Assembly: GCA_034509425.1 (NCBI GenBank)
Contig: JAVTVJ010000012.1
Location: 9,645,001 to 9,709,000 of the forward strand
DNA from: Eopsaltria australis
Taxonomy: Eukaryota; Chordata; Aves; Passeriformes; Petroicidae
Direction of reading: 5' to 3'
DNA: 64,000 bases
Positions within the stretch are counted from its first letter, which is position 1, and every line of letters begins with the position of its first letter. Shown here piece by piece: positions 34,901 to 45,526 of the stretch. Under the pieces are notes generated by a model. The model saw nothing but the letters and a program-made list of their open reading frames with translations, was not told the origin of the DNA and searched no databases. Position numbers and translations under genes: made by a program.

Positions 34901-37900
34901 CCTGAGCCATCTGGAACAGGTTATTGCATCATTCATGTTATGAGTTGGCAATTATAATTCAGACAGGGAACAAAGCAGATGCCAGCTGATAATCTAAGGT
35001 AGTCTTTGAAAAATTACAGGGAACCCTCCCCAAACACCAGGAGTTTGCAACTGAGATTTTTTCCTAGGAAGTGGAGGAAATGAGCCCTACTCTTTCTCAG
35101 GCAGATTTAGGGTTTGAGACCACGTTTCTCATGTGCTTGGTGCTATTCATGTGGCAGTAGGGTGAGAAATGTTTATGTCAAATCACTGCCTGTTGTGTTA
35201 CATCAACATGTGACAATATCAAAAGCTTGCTTACCTGGCATTCTACAAGAACACTTAGATCAGTCTCCACAGTCAGGCAAAAGTTCAGCTTGTGAGTCTC
35301 ATGGAGCTTAGATGCTATCAAAACACAATAGTTTCTGCAAGTGCCCAGCAGTTTCGCTCTGAGTGTTTTACCATTTTTGCTGGTAAAAACACTTGGTTCC
35401 ATAAGATTTGGTAGGAGCAAAATGAATGTTTTTAGCATCTAAAGCTTAGACATGCGGGGCCTTAAAGTGTCAGTTACTGGCAAATTCCTTTAATGAATTT
35501 AGGTCTGTGTGGCCGGGTAAAAGATGTCTATGACTTGGCATGTACAATGACTTTGTGCTCAAAGACCAACCACCATACAGATTTGTGTGGTTTGACTCTT
35601 CTCAGAGTTTGAAAATGTTCTTGAAAATGTTCAGAGTGGGGGAATTTAAAAAAAAGACAACAACATCCAGAACAGGTGTGGTTCTGGAGAAATGTAAGAA
35701 CAATATAAGGGTTAAAAAAGGAGATGAAATGTTGTGAAATTTGTAGGAGGAGGACTTGTTTCTGCAAGGAAGATTTTCTGTTCAGGGGTGCTGAGTGTAA
35801 TTAACTATTCTTAAGTTCCCTGACCTATATACAGCTTTTGTCTTAGCATTTAGAATTTGTCAGATTATGTTGTCCAGTGCTGAGGGCTCCTGTTCATCCA
35901 GTGCTGTGCTTTATCTGCAGGAGCATGGCTCAATTCGCATGTGCAGCTCTCTCATCCAAGGGGAGTAGAGTTGAAGTTATACAACACAGTTTATGTGCCC
36001 CTTATGATTATATATTACACAATTTTCAAAATCCAAGTCTTAATTGGAGATATAGTTTCAGCCCTAGCTATGCACTAAGCAAACTTTGAGAACATAGTTA
36101 TATAACAGAGCCCCATTTTATACTGCAGGCAGTTCTGCACCTCCTCATGAAGACAAAGGAAATGTCGAGCTAATCTAAATGAAGTAATGGATTTTATAAC
36201 ATGGAGGGATATCTGAGACCTCAGTGAGTGAGAGCACCACTACACATGAAGTTTAGCCACCATCTTAAGCATAAATGCTGAAGGTGTCAGCACACGGTGT
36301 TGAAAGATGCATTGAACTGTCCATTTTTATAGGGTGAACTAAAGGGGGTTTATGCACCACAAAATCCTTCCTTTATGCAACCCTTCATCCCAAAGGGAGT
36401 TGTGAGAAGGCTGTGGCTGCATCTCATTGTTTTGTGATTGATGGTAGTTACAGAAAGGTACTGCAGAAATTCCACTTAGCCACAACTTCAAATCCTTTTA
36501 TTTTGGAAAAAAAACAGTCACCATGCTGTAAACTAGCCCAGGTTGTGGTTTGGTACACTTTTTATACTCTGGTTTTTATCCTCTCCAGCTGTCAGATGGA
36601 GACAGGAAAAATCAAAACATTTGTACAATATTTCTTCTTAAGGGAGCCCCTTAGGTGGTGAGATCTGGATTCACCTCCTGTCTCCAGGGCTGGAGCACCT
36701 CTGCCAGTTGGCTGATGGAGCAGAACTCTGAAGCAATTATTTGGGAGCAGACTGGTGCTGCACTCGTACAGTGATTCTGGCATGTGTGCAATGATTTTAC
36801 CATGTGATGGTAGAAAAATTCAGTGGATTAGTAAGCGAAGTATCATCAGATGAAGCAAGCTCTTCATCCGCACAGCTGGATGCACTGAGCATTTGCTTTC
36901 CTCTAAAGCTGTTTCTCATTGTTTCGGTAGATTTTCGCGCTGCTAACATACAGTGAGCACTGCTACTCCTAGATCTGTTAGCTCTCCAGGTTACTGAGTG
37001 TATTGAGAAACTCTGGTGGTATGGAACAATGAGAATACTCACTGTTAACCATTTGCCACAGTGAAAATTTCCCTGGTCTTTGCTTTCTATCCTCTCTTGC
37101 CTCTTTTCTGACCCATGAGAAAACTCCTTCACAACATGCCCAGCAACTTCTTCAGAAGTCCCTTGTGTGAGTTTTTGTTAGGCTTTTGGGAACTTTATTT
37201 AAAATGAGTAAATTGGTTCTTATTTATCTGCAAATGTGTAGACACTGTTTGAATCATTCTAGGTGAGTGTTTATTTTCCATGCAGTGCAAGTGATGCAAG
37301 CAAGTCACTGAGAGCCAAACTGTCAAAAATGGCCCAAAGCCTCTGGTGCTGTCACTTTTGAAAGGTAATTTGGACAATTACAGCCAGCTAATGAGGTACA
37401 GAGCTTTTGAACTCCCCATTGGCTCCAATACAACTTGTAGGGGCTCAGTACCCCTAAAGCAGCTCAGTCTTTGTGTCTCAAGCTGGATGTCAATGCTTAG
37501 AGGCTAATTTTATTAATACCTGTTACATCAAATGTACTTCTGTTTCTCAATCTGTTACACAGAGATGTATAATAGTAATTTCAGGCTCCTTAGAAATAAA
37601 GGGTTTTCTCAAATGGGACACTCAACAGAAATTTGAAGTAATTGTTTAATATCCACATCTGTGTTTAATTTCACTGTTCATCTTTGGATCTACTATAATC
37701 TTTGCTGCATCTGATGCTTACCTTTCACATCCCATAAATGTTCTGCTTGACCTACTAAAGCTCTGCCTGTGGCAATGTTGCAAAACACCTGAAAAAGTAC
37801 TTTATTTCTTTCCTCTTCAGTCATAACTGGAGATCTGCAAGTTATGCTTTTCCTGAAGAAATATTTCATATCATAAACTGCTCCCTTAAGCATGGGGTCA

Positions 37901-38386
37901 GTTTAAAAAGAACCAGTGTTTGCAGACAAGCCATTTGTTTTCCTTTGAATGTTTAATTTGTTTATTCCTGTTTTCAAATAATCCCCAAGCAATATGGTTC
38001 CTGTAGCTGTGATCGTCATGAATTCGAGTTATTCACCTCCCAGAGGGTCAGACCTTTCATCAGTATGCCATTGGCACAGAGCAGCGAGTGTTGCATATTC
38101 ATTGTCCAGGACACCAGCTAGAGGGCCTCCAAAAAAGCCTGACTTTTTTTTGTTCTCAGAGCAAGGAAAACAATCCCTTCCCTTCTCCAGTCCCTTGATA
38201 AGGGTTTCTGTCCAATAACGGTGCTCTCTGCTCTGAGGCACATTTAACTGTGAAGTTTGCAGCGGGAGAGGCTTTCCTTCAAGCTGTTAGTGTTTTATCC
38301 TGGCAGGCTCCTCGAGGTTGTTGTGAGGAGTCTAGCCAGTTGGTGAGCTTTGTAATCTAAACCAGCTGTCCCAGGCTGAGGCCCCC

Positions 38387-38450
38387 ATTTGCATTGTTTA
38401 ACATACTTAGAAAATGAAGTGTTCATTTTTAACATTCCTCCTCCAATTGG
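38387..38450 (+). promoter_or_regulatory. Upstream FBLN5 promoter motifs
   Basis: Within 190 bp upstream of the TATA box are an octamer ATTTGCAT (38387-38394), a TEAD-type CATTCC (38433-38438) and a palindromic CCAATTGG (38443-38450) containing a CCAAT box on both strands. Motif presence is seen; function is inferred from position. Confidence 0.35.
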
Positions 38451-38575
38451 TTTAATGCTGAATTACAGAAGAGAACTAAGCAAAACCAGGTGCTTTCTCT
38501 GTATTCTCTCCAGTGTCTGAGGAGGTACAGACGGCTCCCGATCTTCTCCACTCCTTGCCATTTCATTCTTTGGAC

Positions 38576-38582
38576 TATAAAT
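38576..38582 (+). promoter_or_regulatory. FBLN5: FBLN5 TATA box
   Basis: TATAAAT about 113 bp upstream of the FBLN5 ATG. Transcription would be expected to start near 38605-38612, giving a 5' UTR of roughly 80 nt. No other TATA-like element lies closer to the first exon. Confidence 0.5.
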
Positions 38583-38688
38583 GACAGAGGAACTGAAGTG
38601 CTAGCAGAGGGTAATGTTTGGAAAACTTTCTAGTTATTCATCAGCACAGACTCTGGTTTTTTTCCACCTTTCCCCAACGGTTTTGGAC

Positions 38689-38705
38689 ATGCAAGGATTA
38701 AGAAG
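38689..38705 (+). CDS. FBLN5: FBLN5 exon 1 (coding part, 17 nt)
   Basis: ATGCAAGGATTAAGAAG then donor gtaagt. It encodes MQGLR plus two bases of Arg-6, matching human MPGIKR. The start was chosen because it is in frame with the signal-peptide exon and matches the human residue count exactly (RGD at 54-56). Confidence 0.88.
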
Positions 38706-41700
38706 GTAAGTGGTATGCATGAAACTTCTTTACTTACTGACGGGAAACCTACTTGTGGAAAATAGCTGTGGCAGGGACATGTTATGCCAATCCACTTGCT
38801 AAAGCCATTTGCAAAGAGACAGGATCTCAGTGGTCAGAGGTGGGGAAAGACGATCTGTCTGTTATTAAAGCTGTGCTGTCTCTGACGAGTTCCTTCTTGA
38901 TCTGTGCTTATACTCTACGCATCTGTGGGAGTGCTGAACTGCAGCAGCAACGATCCCACTGGCTACAGTGATTGATTGAAGTTAATTAGTTACCATTGCA
39001 GAAGTTAATTACTAGTTTAAAATACTTTGCCTGCTGGGCAAGCTACTGTGACCAGCTGCATATAGTGTTGATAGGTTGTGCTGCATGCCTGTTAATAATT
39101 CTTGAGGGGAATTTAGATCTAAAGTAACGAGCAAATTGAGATCATGGTTGCTGACAGAAGACGTATGAGGCAGTAAGGTCACCCCCCCACCCCCAAGAGG
39201 AAAGAATATATCATCTTGTAGCAATGGAAACTAAAGACTGTCTAAAAATGCTTTTGTCTGAGTGTTTTATGGGTGATTTTGTTATCGTACACTGTCCTGC
39301 AGCAATGTGCAATGTGCTGCACAGCCCAGTTGCTGGGTATGTCAGTCTTCTGCTGTAACCTGTTGTGTTCCCTACCAGTGCTGTTCTTGCTATATGCAAA
39401 GTGAGTATGCAGTCTTTATAGCAGTGCACACTTTAAAATTTCTTCAAAAATATTTAAGTAATTAATAAATTAAATGCAAACCTAAATGGATAAAATAGTA
39501 GTTTGAATGCTTTACATTGGATTCTAAGGAAAACTCTGTGCAGAATTTGCCTTTCCTTGCCACTCAAAAGTTGCCAACAAGCACAATCTGTCCCCACAGC
39601 ACTATGAACAACCATCTTAGGGTTTATGTTTACTTTTCAGTGCTTGTCCCCGTCTCCTCATTTAAAACAAATTTGTTCTAATGTGTTGGTCATTGTGTGT
39701 GGTTTTGTCTGATGCATTTGCAGGTCTTGCTCAGCAGCTCAGTTTGCACTCTGGAAATCAGGGACAGTTCTAAGAGAGAAAGTTGGCAGCTCACATGGAT
39801 AGCAGAACTAAGGCTACCTAAAATATCCCCTGCTTCCTGTACTGGTTTTGTGGGAATGTATTGTATCCAATTGCCATTCAGAATTACAATCCAAGATAAG
39901 CGAGGTGTGGGTCTAATGGTACTGGGAAGTTTTATATAAAGCAGCAGCAAAACACTGAAATCCAAAGTACCTAGAAAAAAATAGTTTCTGACTGCTTTCA
40001 TGGTTTTCTATCTGTTAGTAAATATTTGGAGGTGGGAGGTTACTTGACCATAACTTTTATGCTCCAGGTAAGTAGCTCCAAAAATTGCTGTAGGGCTGTT
40101 AGCGAGGGGTCCTCTTCTTCCAGTTGCAGTGGAGACAGACCAGTAGGGACCACTAGATGTGAAGATGATATACCTGGGCAAGGCTCCACTGAAGATAACA
40201 GCTTCTAGTAGCTGGTGACCTGGCACAGTGACCTTCAAGACTGAATAAAGGGACAGAATCTGGCCCCAAGAAAATGGATTCATCTCAGATAGAGCCTCCT
40301 GGGGATGAAATGCGGTTTAGCGGTTGGAGCAACTGGCTTGGATTCAGGACCTCCTGCGTGACATGTCTGCAGCCCTGCCAATGCTTTGCACTGTGAGCTT
40401 AGGCAGGGCGTTGCTCTGGTTTACCCATCTGTAAAACGTGCACAGTGTGCAAGAAAAGCTTCTATTTTTGAAAAAGAAATGTGTCAGAGAGGGGCAAAAC
40501 CACTTTATTGAATATTGCACACTTGTTCATTTAACAGCTGCTGCATGGGGTGTCATAAAAATTAGATTAGTCCATAGACGTGTACAGTCTGGTTTCAATC
40601 CCAGTTGCATAAAATCATAGTACCACCAGAGTCACTGGCTCTGAGACCTGAATCTGGCCCACAGTTGTATTACTCCTTCTCCAGAAGAGAATTTGCTAAA
40701 TTCATGTTAGCAAAACTCTGGAATACACCAAAGTGTCACTAGAAATTAATTTGTCCGTGTGTATTTAATTCTGTGTAATGAGCCTGGATATCAGAAGGTT
40801 TTCAGCCTATTTTCTATGCACATTACAGGGTACTGACTGCTTTCACACTGGCTGTCTGCCTTTCAAGCCCTGGAAAAGCACAGGTGAGAGGTGCACACAG
40901 AGATGTATGTACTGGTTTGTTCTGAAATGCTTTATGGCATGAAACTTAACTGGCTAGCAGGTGGATAGGAAGCTCTGTGGTCTGGGGTTTACATGAAAAG
41001 GAAGTTGTGTGGTCTAAGGGTTTAGAGGGGAGAACTTGGAGCCAGCAGGATTCTGGAGTTGAACATGGATTGAGCTTATTGACTAGTCCTTGCCAGCTCA
41101 GCAAAATATCCCTGTAGAAACCTGGACCTCACTGAAAATCTGATTCTGCCTCTAAACTGAACACTTCTGGAACAGGAAATAAGAAAAACTATCCCATGAG
41201 ACCAGAGACCGCTCAGTTCTATTGTGAGAAACATCCATACTTGGAAAATTCATTCATATAAATACATGTTTTCTGTGTATAGCAGGATCATGTCATAAGA
41301 CTGTTTAATTTTGGACTGTGATCCTGAATGACTGTATATCAGTTTTCATTTGCACTTATGCCCAAACCCATTTCTGTTCAAGAAGGTAGATGGAAGTAAA
41401 GCAGTCCAGTTCTTGAAATAGCAGAATCATTAGTTCTTTGTGTTCTTGGGTTCCAAGTAACTTTGAATTAGGAAAAACTGTTCCTAAAGGCATGTTGTTT
41501 GGATTTCCAGTTGATAGTCCAGATATATTCAGTGTCCAGGGCTGTGTTTCTAAATACCTTTGCCAAAAGTCTCTGAAATGTAGTTGTTTTTCTTCTATTA
41601 CATTGAAAAATTCCTGCACAGGGCATTATTATTGATATTTTTCCGAATATTGGATCTGTATGGGAAATGCTTTTCATGCCCCTGCAGAATTTTTGAGATG

Positions 41701-44700
41701 GCTTTAAGGGTTTGTTTTTATAATTTAAGAAAAATTGTTTCCATTTTAATTTTTATAAAAACATCTTGTAACATAAATTGATTTTTGAAGTTGCTTTGAA
41801 AAAGAAACTTGAAGCTGAAACAACAGCAATGAGTTCTTTCTGAAGATCCTGAAACCGGTAATTTTGACAATACTGGAATCTTTTCTAGAATAGAGTTCTA
41901 GAAAGTTGATGAAATCAATTCTACAGTAGTTTCACTGTTTCTGAATCATCATTTATTGTCCAAAACAAAATAATTTTGTTAAAAACTATCTCAGCTTTTC
42001 CAGCTAACCTAGGTGTAGTGTATGTACCACACACATAAAGGAGAACAAAAGGTAGAGTATGTACATTCTTTAAAACAGGAGGGTGATTATACATTCTTCC
42101 ATTAGAATATCTTGGCTTTCCACAACATGATACCAAAACATCTTGGAATGCCAAAATAAATGAAGGCAGAATTCCTCCATACTTGTCTGATACTTTTAGC
42201 AGTGGTTTTGTGTATTCATATGTACAAGTGGCAGGTGCAGTCCAAACAGTGCCATGTGTTTCACTTCATGTCCTGTCCCTGGTTCCTGCAATGACCCACT
42301 TCCACTGACTCACCCCTCTAACCTTTATCTATCATCTACAGCTTACTACTTTTCCAAACATCAACTAAGTACTTTACTCTTCCACTCATCTCTTCCATAA
42401 CGTCCAAAAATAAGTATCTTTATCATTAAGAAACCACAAAAAAGGGAGAATCTTGAACACACTCCATCCATCTGCCTTCTGGTTGCTTCAGTGGTTCCTG
42501 TTTGCTGGATATCTCTTGCTTACGTTCCTTGGTAAAACCTATTTACTGGAAGACCCTGTGCTTGTGTCAATTGCTTGGCCCCTTGCTAAATAGTTGGAGG
42601 CCCAGTCAAAAACTAGGAAGAAAGGGAATCTGTTTTAACAGGTTGAAACCATCAGCACCAAGACTTTAGAAATGCTGAGGTCACTGATGACGTGCTGAAG
42701 ACTCAAGGCTATAGCCCTGATAATGACCAGCACCACAGAATAGGAAGGGACAAGGCTCCCAGTAACCTTGAATGCCTATAATGTGTATAAAGATTTATCC
42801 TCTAAAAATTACAAGGTTTGGGGGAAAGGAAGAGCCTTATTTTATTAAGCTTGTTATGTTTCAGCTGTGGCTCCAGATCAGTCAATGTCTAATGTGTTGT
42901 GTGCTGATTGGGCTGTCTGGGGAGCTTTAGAGCCAGTGAGAGATGTACCAAGTACCTTTGAGATGAACCCCCCTGTTCTGGTAAAGACAAGACCCCAAAC
43001 TAGAAGACTGTAATTCTGTGCTAACTCATAACACATAGCACATTGGTGACCCCTGGGCAGAAGAACAGCCTGACATTGCCACCAGCTGAGGGTGCCACTC
43101 CTGAGCTAAGGGGCTGGAAGGCCTCAGGTTCATTGCCTTGCTGACCATCCTCTGGGGAAAGGGACTTTATTTTGATGTAGTATATCATGTTGAACAATTG
43201 TACTAATCATAATAATCTAGATGAGCATTTGACTCTGCAGACCTCTCATTTCACAGTCACTGAGTGTCCTTTTTTCTCTCATTTTAGCAGCAATGCACTA
43301 ATGGGTTTGACCTGGACCGTGCCTCTGGGCAATGCTTAGGTAGGACTTTAATTAAATCAATACATTTAAATTTGGGTTCAGAAATCCTGAATTTATTGAG
43401 TTAACACTGTGCTGCTCTTACTACATTTTAGTTGAAAAGTTCTTACTGTGTGACAAATATGTGTGTTTGTATACATGTATATATAAAAAATATGTGTATA
43501 TATAATTATCTGTGTGTCTTTACATAGCACTGATCTTTGACATTGTTGAGATACTAACAGGCTGTCTGGGCTACTCAAACAACAGTGATGCATTTTGATA
43601 GGAGCTCAGCCTAGCTGCCAAAGGACAAGGGCTGTTCATTCTCCTTCTCTTTCTGCTTCAAACTCAGGATTTATTGTCTTTGTTGCCTGTCTCCACCTGC
43701 AAGCTCAGATAAAGTCTTCCATTCTCAGCACTGAAACTCGAAGTACATTGAGTTGAGATAGTGTAAGGAAATCTGCACTTTGCCCAGTAGCATCTTTTTG
43801 TCAATGGCATTCAGTCTCCAGGGCAGCATCTTCTACACCCAGTAAAGTCACTCAAACAGAAAGGAAAAAAACCTGCAGCAGATTGTTTGCCCTGCCATAG
43901 CCTACTGCTTCTGTGGCCCAAGAACCAGGGGAATGCTCAGTTTGGCTAAACCAGTTGTATCTTTCTAAATTTAATTCAGCAACAATCTCAATCAAAGCAA
44001 GAAAGAGGCCTGTCCCCAGATCTGAGCATCCCTAACTTTTTCTGTGGGAGGGAACTCGAGACTTCCAAAGCAGGATCCAAACTTCACAGCTGGGCAGACC
44101 AAACCACCAGTTTCTGAAATCCTGCTCTGCATGTTGTGGTTTGGACAGACCCTCTAGCAGGAACAGGCAGTAGCATGCTGCAGCTATGTGCAAATCAGAG
44201 TTTCAACCAAACTTCTATGGAATAGCAAAGCACGCCTTGTCCTCTTCCTCTATCCTCTAATAGTGAAGTCAAACAAGTAGATCACAGGACATGTTGAATA
44301 TATGGGATGTTTCCTGTTTTAGTACAATCTAACTTCAAAGTGAGGCTCCACAAGGAAGGATTAGCCTTTTTGATGGAGAATACCAATTTTTTTTTGCAAC
44401 ATTTTGCAAAAAGCATGTTAACTATTTTCTGATAGGTCCCAATAAGGATCAATCACTCTTTTAACTTTGGCAATTTCATTCCAGATATTGATGAATGTCG
44501 GACTATTCCTGAGGCCTGCAGAGGAGACATGGTGTGTGTCAACCAGAACGGTGGCTATTTATGCGTCCCCCGAACAAACCCAGTGTATCGATCACCGTAC
44601 CTGAGTCCTTATTCCAATGTTTATCCACCGCCCCCAGCACCAGGCCCTGTTCCCAACTACCCCACTGTCACAAGACCTCTGATTTGCCGATTTGGTTTCC

Positions 44701-44727
44701 AGTTGGATGAAAACAATCAGTGTGCTG
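38689..44727 (+). CDS. FBLN5: FBLN5 (fibulin-5), coding exons 1-4 (3' partial, spliced)
   Basis: Fibulin-5 is a secreted extracellular matrix glycoprotein needed for elastic fibre assembly. It binds tropoelastin and LOXL1, and integrins through an RGD motif. The four exons in the window (17, 55, 52 and 243 coding nt) join in frame (phases 2, 0, 1, 1). They give a signal peptide ([19 protein letters not shown]..., cleavage near residue 23), the conserved [20 protein letters not shown], the RGD at residues 54-56 exactly as in human, and the Pro/Tyr-rich insert in the first calcium-binding EGF domain. The remaining five cbEGF domains and the fibulin C-terminal domain lie beyond 64000. It sits downstream of TRIP11 on the same strand, as in human. 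Confidence 0.96.
38706..40828 (+). other. FBLN5: FBLN5 intron 1
   Basis: 2.1-kb phase-2 intron starting gtaagt. It contains a C-rich run near 39181. No repeat family or additional exon recognised. Confidence 0.7.
40829..40883 (+). CDS. FBLN5: FBLN5 exon 2 (signal peptide)
   Basis: 55 nt, acceptor cacattacag and donor gtgaga. It completes Arg-6 and encodes [18 protein letters not shown], aligning with human ILTVTILALCLPSPGNAQ. The hydrophobic core is about residues 7-19, with likely signal peptidase cleavage after Ala-23. Confidence 0.93.
40884..43287 (+). other. FBLN5: FBLN5 intron 2
   Basis: 2.4-kb intron ending ctctcattttag. It contains a candidate solo or truncated LTR with a primer-binding-site-like sequence (about 42631-43061). 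The 87-codon minus-strand frame at 41356-41619 is unrecognised. Confidence 0.7.
42631..43061 (+). mobile_element. Possible endogenous retroviral LTR fragment (+)
   Basis: A TATAAA (42786-42791) is followed about 250 bp later by ...CACA at 43039-43042, then one base and TGGTGACCCC (43044-43053). Those ten bases are what is complementary to the 3' end of tRNA-Trp, as used for the primer-binding site of avian leukosis-type elements, but the match stops there. The 5' boundary is a guess (TGTTTTAACAGG). No gag-like frame follows. It could equally be chance. Confidence 0.3.
43288..43339 (+). CDS. FBLN5: FBLN5 exon 3
   Basis: 52 nt, phase 0 in and phase 1 out, donor gtagga. It encodes [17 protein letters not shown], matching human [17 protein letters not shown]. 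An alternative NAGNAG acceptor (cattttagcag) could drop one Gln; the upstream AG preserves human spacing. Confidence 0.95.
43340..44484 (+). other. FBLN5: FBLN5 intron 3
   Basis: 1.1-kb GT-AG intron with a TA/TG-rich microsatellite at about 43458-43516 and a T9 run near 44387. Nothing else seen. Confidence 0.75.
43458..43516. repeat. TG/TA-rich microsatellite
   Basis: Imperfect alternating TG and TA runs ('atgtgtgtttgtatacatgt', 'atatata', 'tgtgtatatataatta', 'tgtgtgt'). Confidence 0.75.
44485..44727 (+). CDS. FBLN5: FBLN5 exon 4 (RGD and Pro/Tyr-rich insert)
   Basis: 243 nt, phase 1 in and phase 1 out, acceptor ttcattccag and donor gtaagt. It encodes [20 protein letters not shown]. The RGD (44520-44528) is conserved with human. 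[20 protein letters not shown] follows, then a Pro/Tyr-rich linker ([20 protein letters not shown]) that differs from human, and [18 protein letters not shown]. The DIDEC start and cysteine spacing mark a calcium-binding EGF domain with an insertion. Confidence 0.97.
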
Positions 44728-45505
44728 GTAAGTGGTAGAACCCTTTCTTATATATTTTAATTTGTATTAAAGCTTGTCTGACATTGCAGAAACAATTGTC
44801 CTGCAGTTGTCCTTCAGTTATTGCAGCAGTCCAGCCCAGTATTTTGAAGTACAACTTTTTTTAAGGATACAAGCTGTATGTTTCGTATCATCATTATTCA
44901 ATGCAAGCTAAGATAGGACTCAGTCCTATTATTGAAGCAGGAAAGCCACTTTCATGAAAGAAGTAATGCTGTAATGAGATAAACAACCATCTGATGGCAG
45001 GTGATTTGTCAGTGCATCCAAAGCATGCTTGTCATGCATATGATTCTGTCCATGAGAGAGAAGATGGCCCTTCATTTGAAGTGTTAGGTGGGGCCTGGGG
45101 AAACTTCATTGATCTCTTGGCTGTATGTCAGCTGGTCTTTGACAAGAAAAAAAGCCTAAAGCAGAGAAGCCATGAGCTTTCAACAGAAAATTTTGCCTCT
45201 CTTTAGACTAAGGAACAGCATTTACTTCAAAACTGTTGAAGAAAAACACAAGAGCTAAAACTGACTTGTCTTTTGGGCTTATTCTGCCCTATTGTCTGAA
45301 ATTTCTGGTGGGACTTGGTTGCAGATGATGCACTTTCTTTCTTTCCCTACTGAGGAGACCATAAGAGCTTGACAGGAGCTTTGAAGGTCTAGAGCTAAAT
45401 TCAGCCACCTTGGGGCATGTTTTCTGTATTTGAATCATTGTCCTTTCCAAGGTGGGAAGAACATATTTTCTAACCAGCACTCATAGTAATACTGACTGGA
45501 AAACT

Positions 45506-45526
45506 AAAAAAAAAAAAAAAAAAAAA
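45506..45526. repeat. Poly(A) tract (A21)
   Basis: 21 consecutive A. No retrotransposed gene sequence or target-site duplication was recognised upstream, so it is listed as a homopolymer only. Confidence 0.9.

Larger units (their letters stand above)
26721..38500. other. TRIP11-FBLN5 intergenic region
   Basis: About 12 kb with no open frame I recognise and no spliced gene supported on either strand. It holds three minus-strand CR1 tails (27955-28205, 29360-29620, 30771-31005), an A/C-rich run at 31921-31953, and a possible homeobox-type inverted motif at 33302-33339. Distal regulatory elements for either gene are possible but not demonstrable here. Confidence 0.65.

Noticed and set aside
26721..38500. 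A novel gene or CRISPR-like or operon-like system between TRIP11 and FBLN5
   Set aside because: No regularly spaced repeats, no long frames, no splice-linked exons and no RNA gene signatures were seen; the region reads as ordinary avian intergenic DNA.
45506..45526. A21 tract as the tail of a processed pseudogene
   Set aside because: No coding resemblance upstream and no target-site duplication seen.
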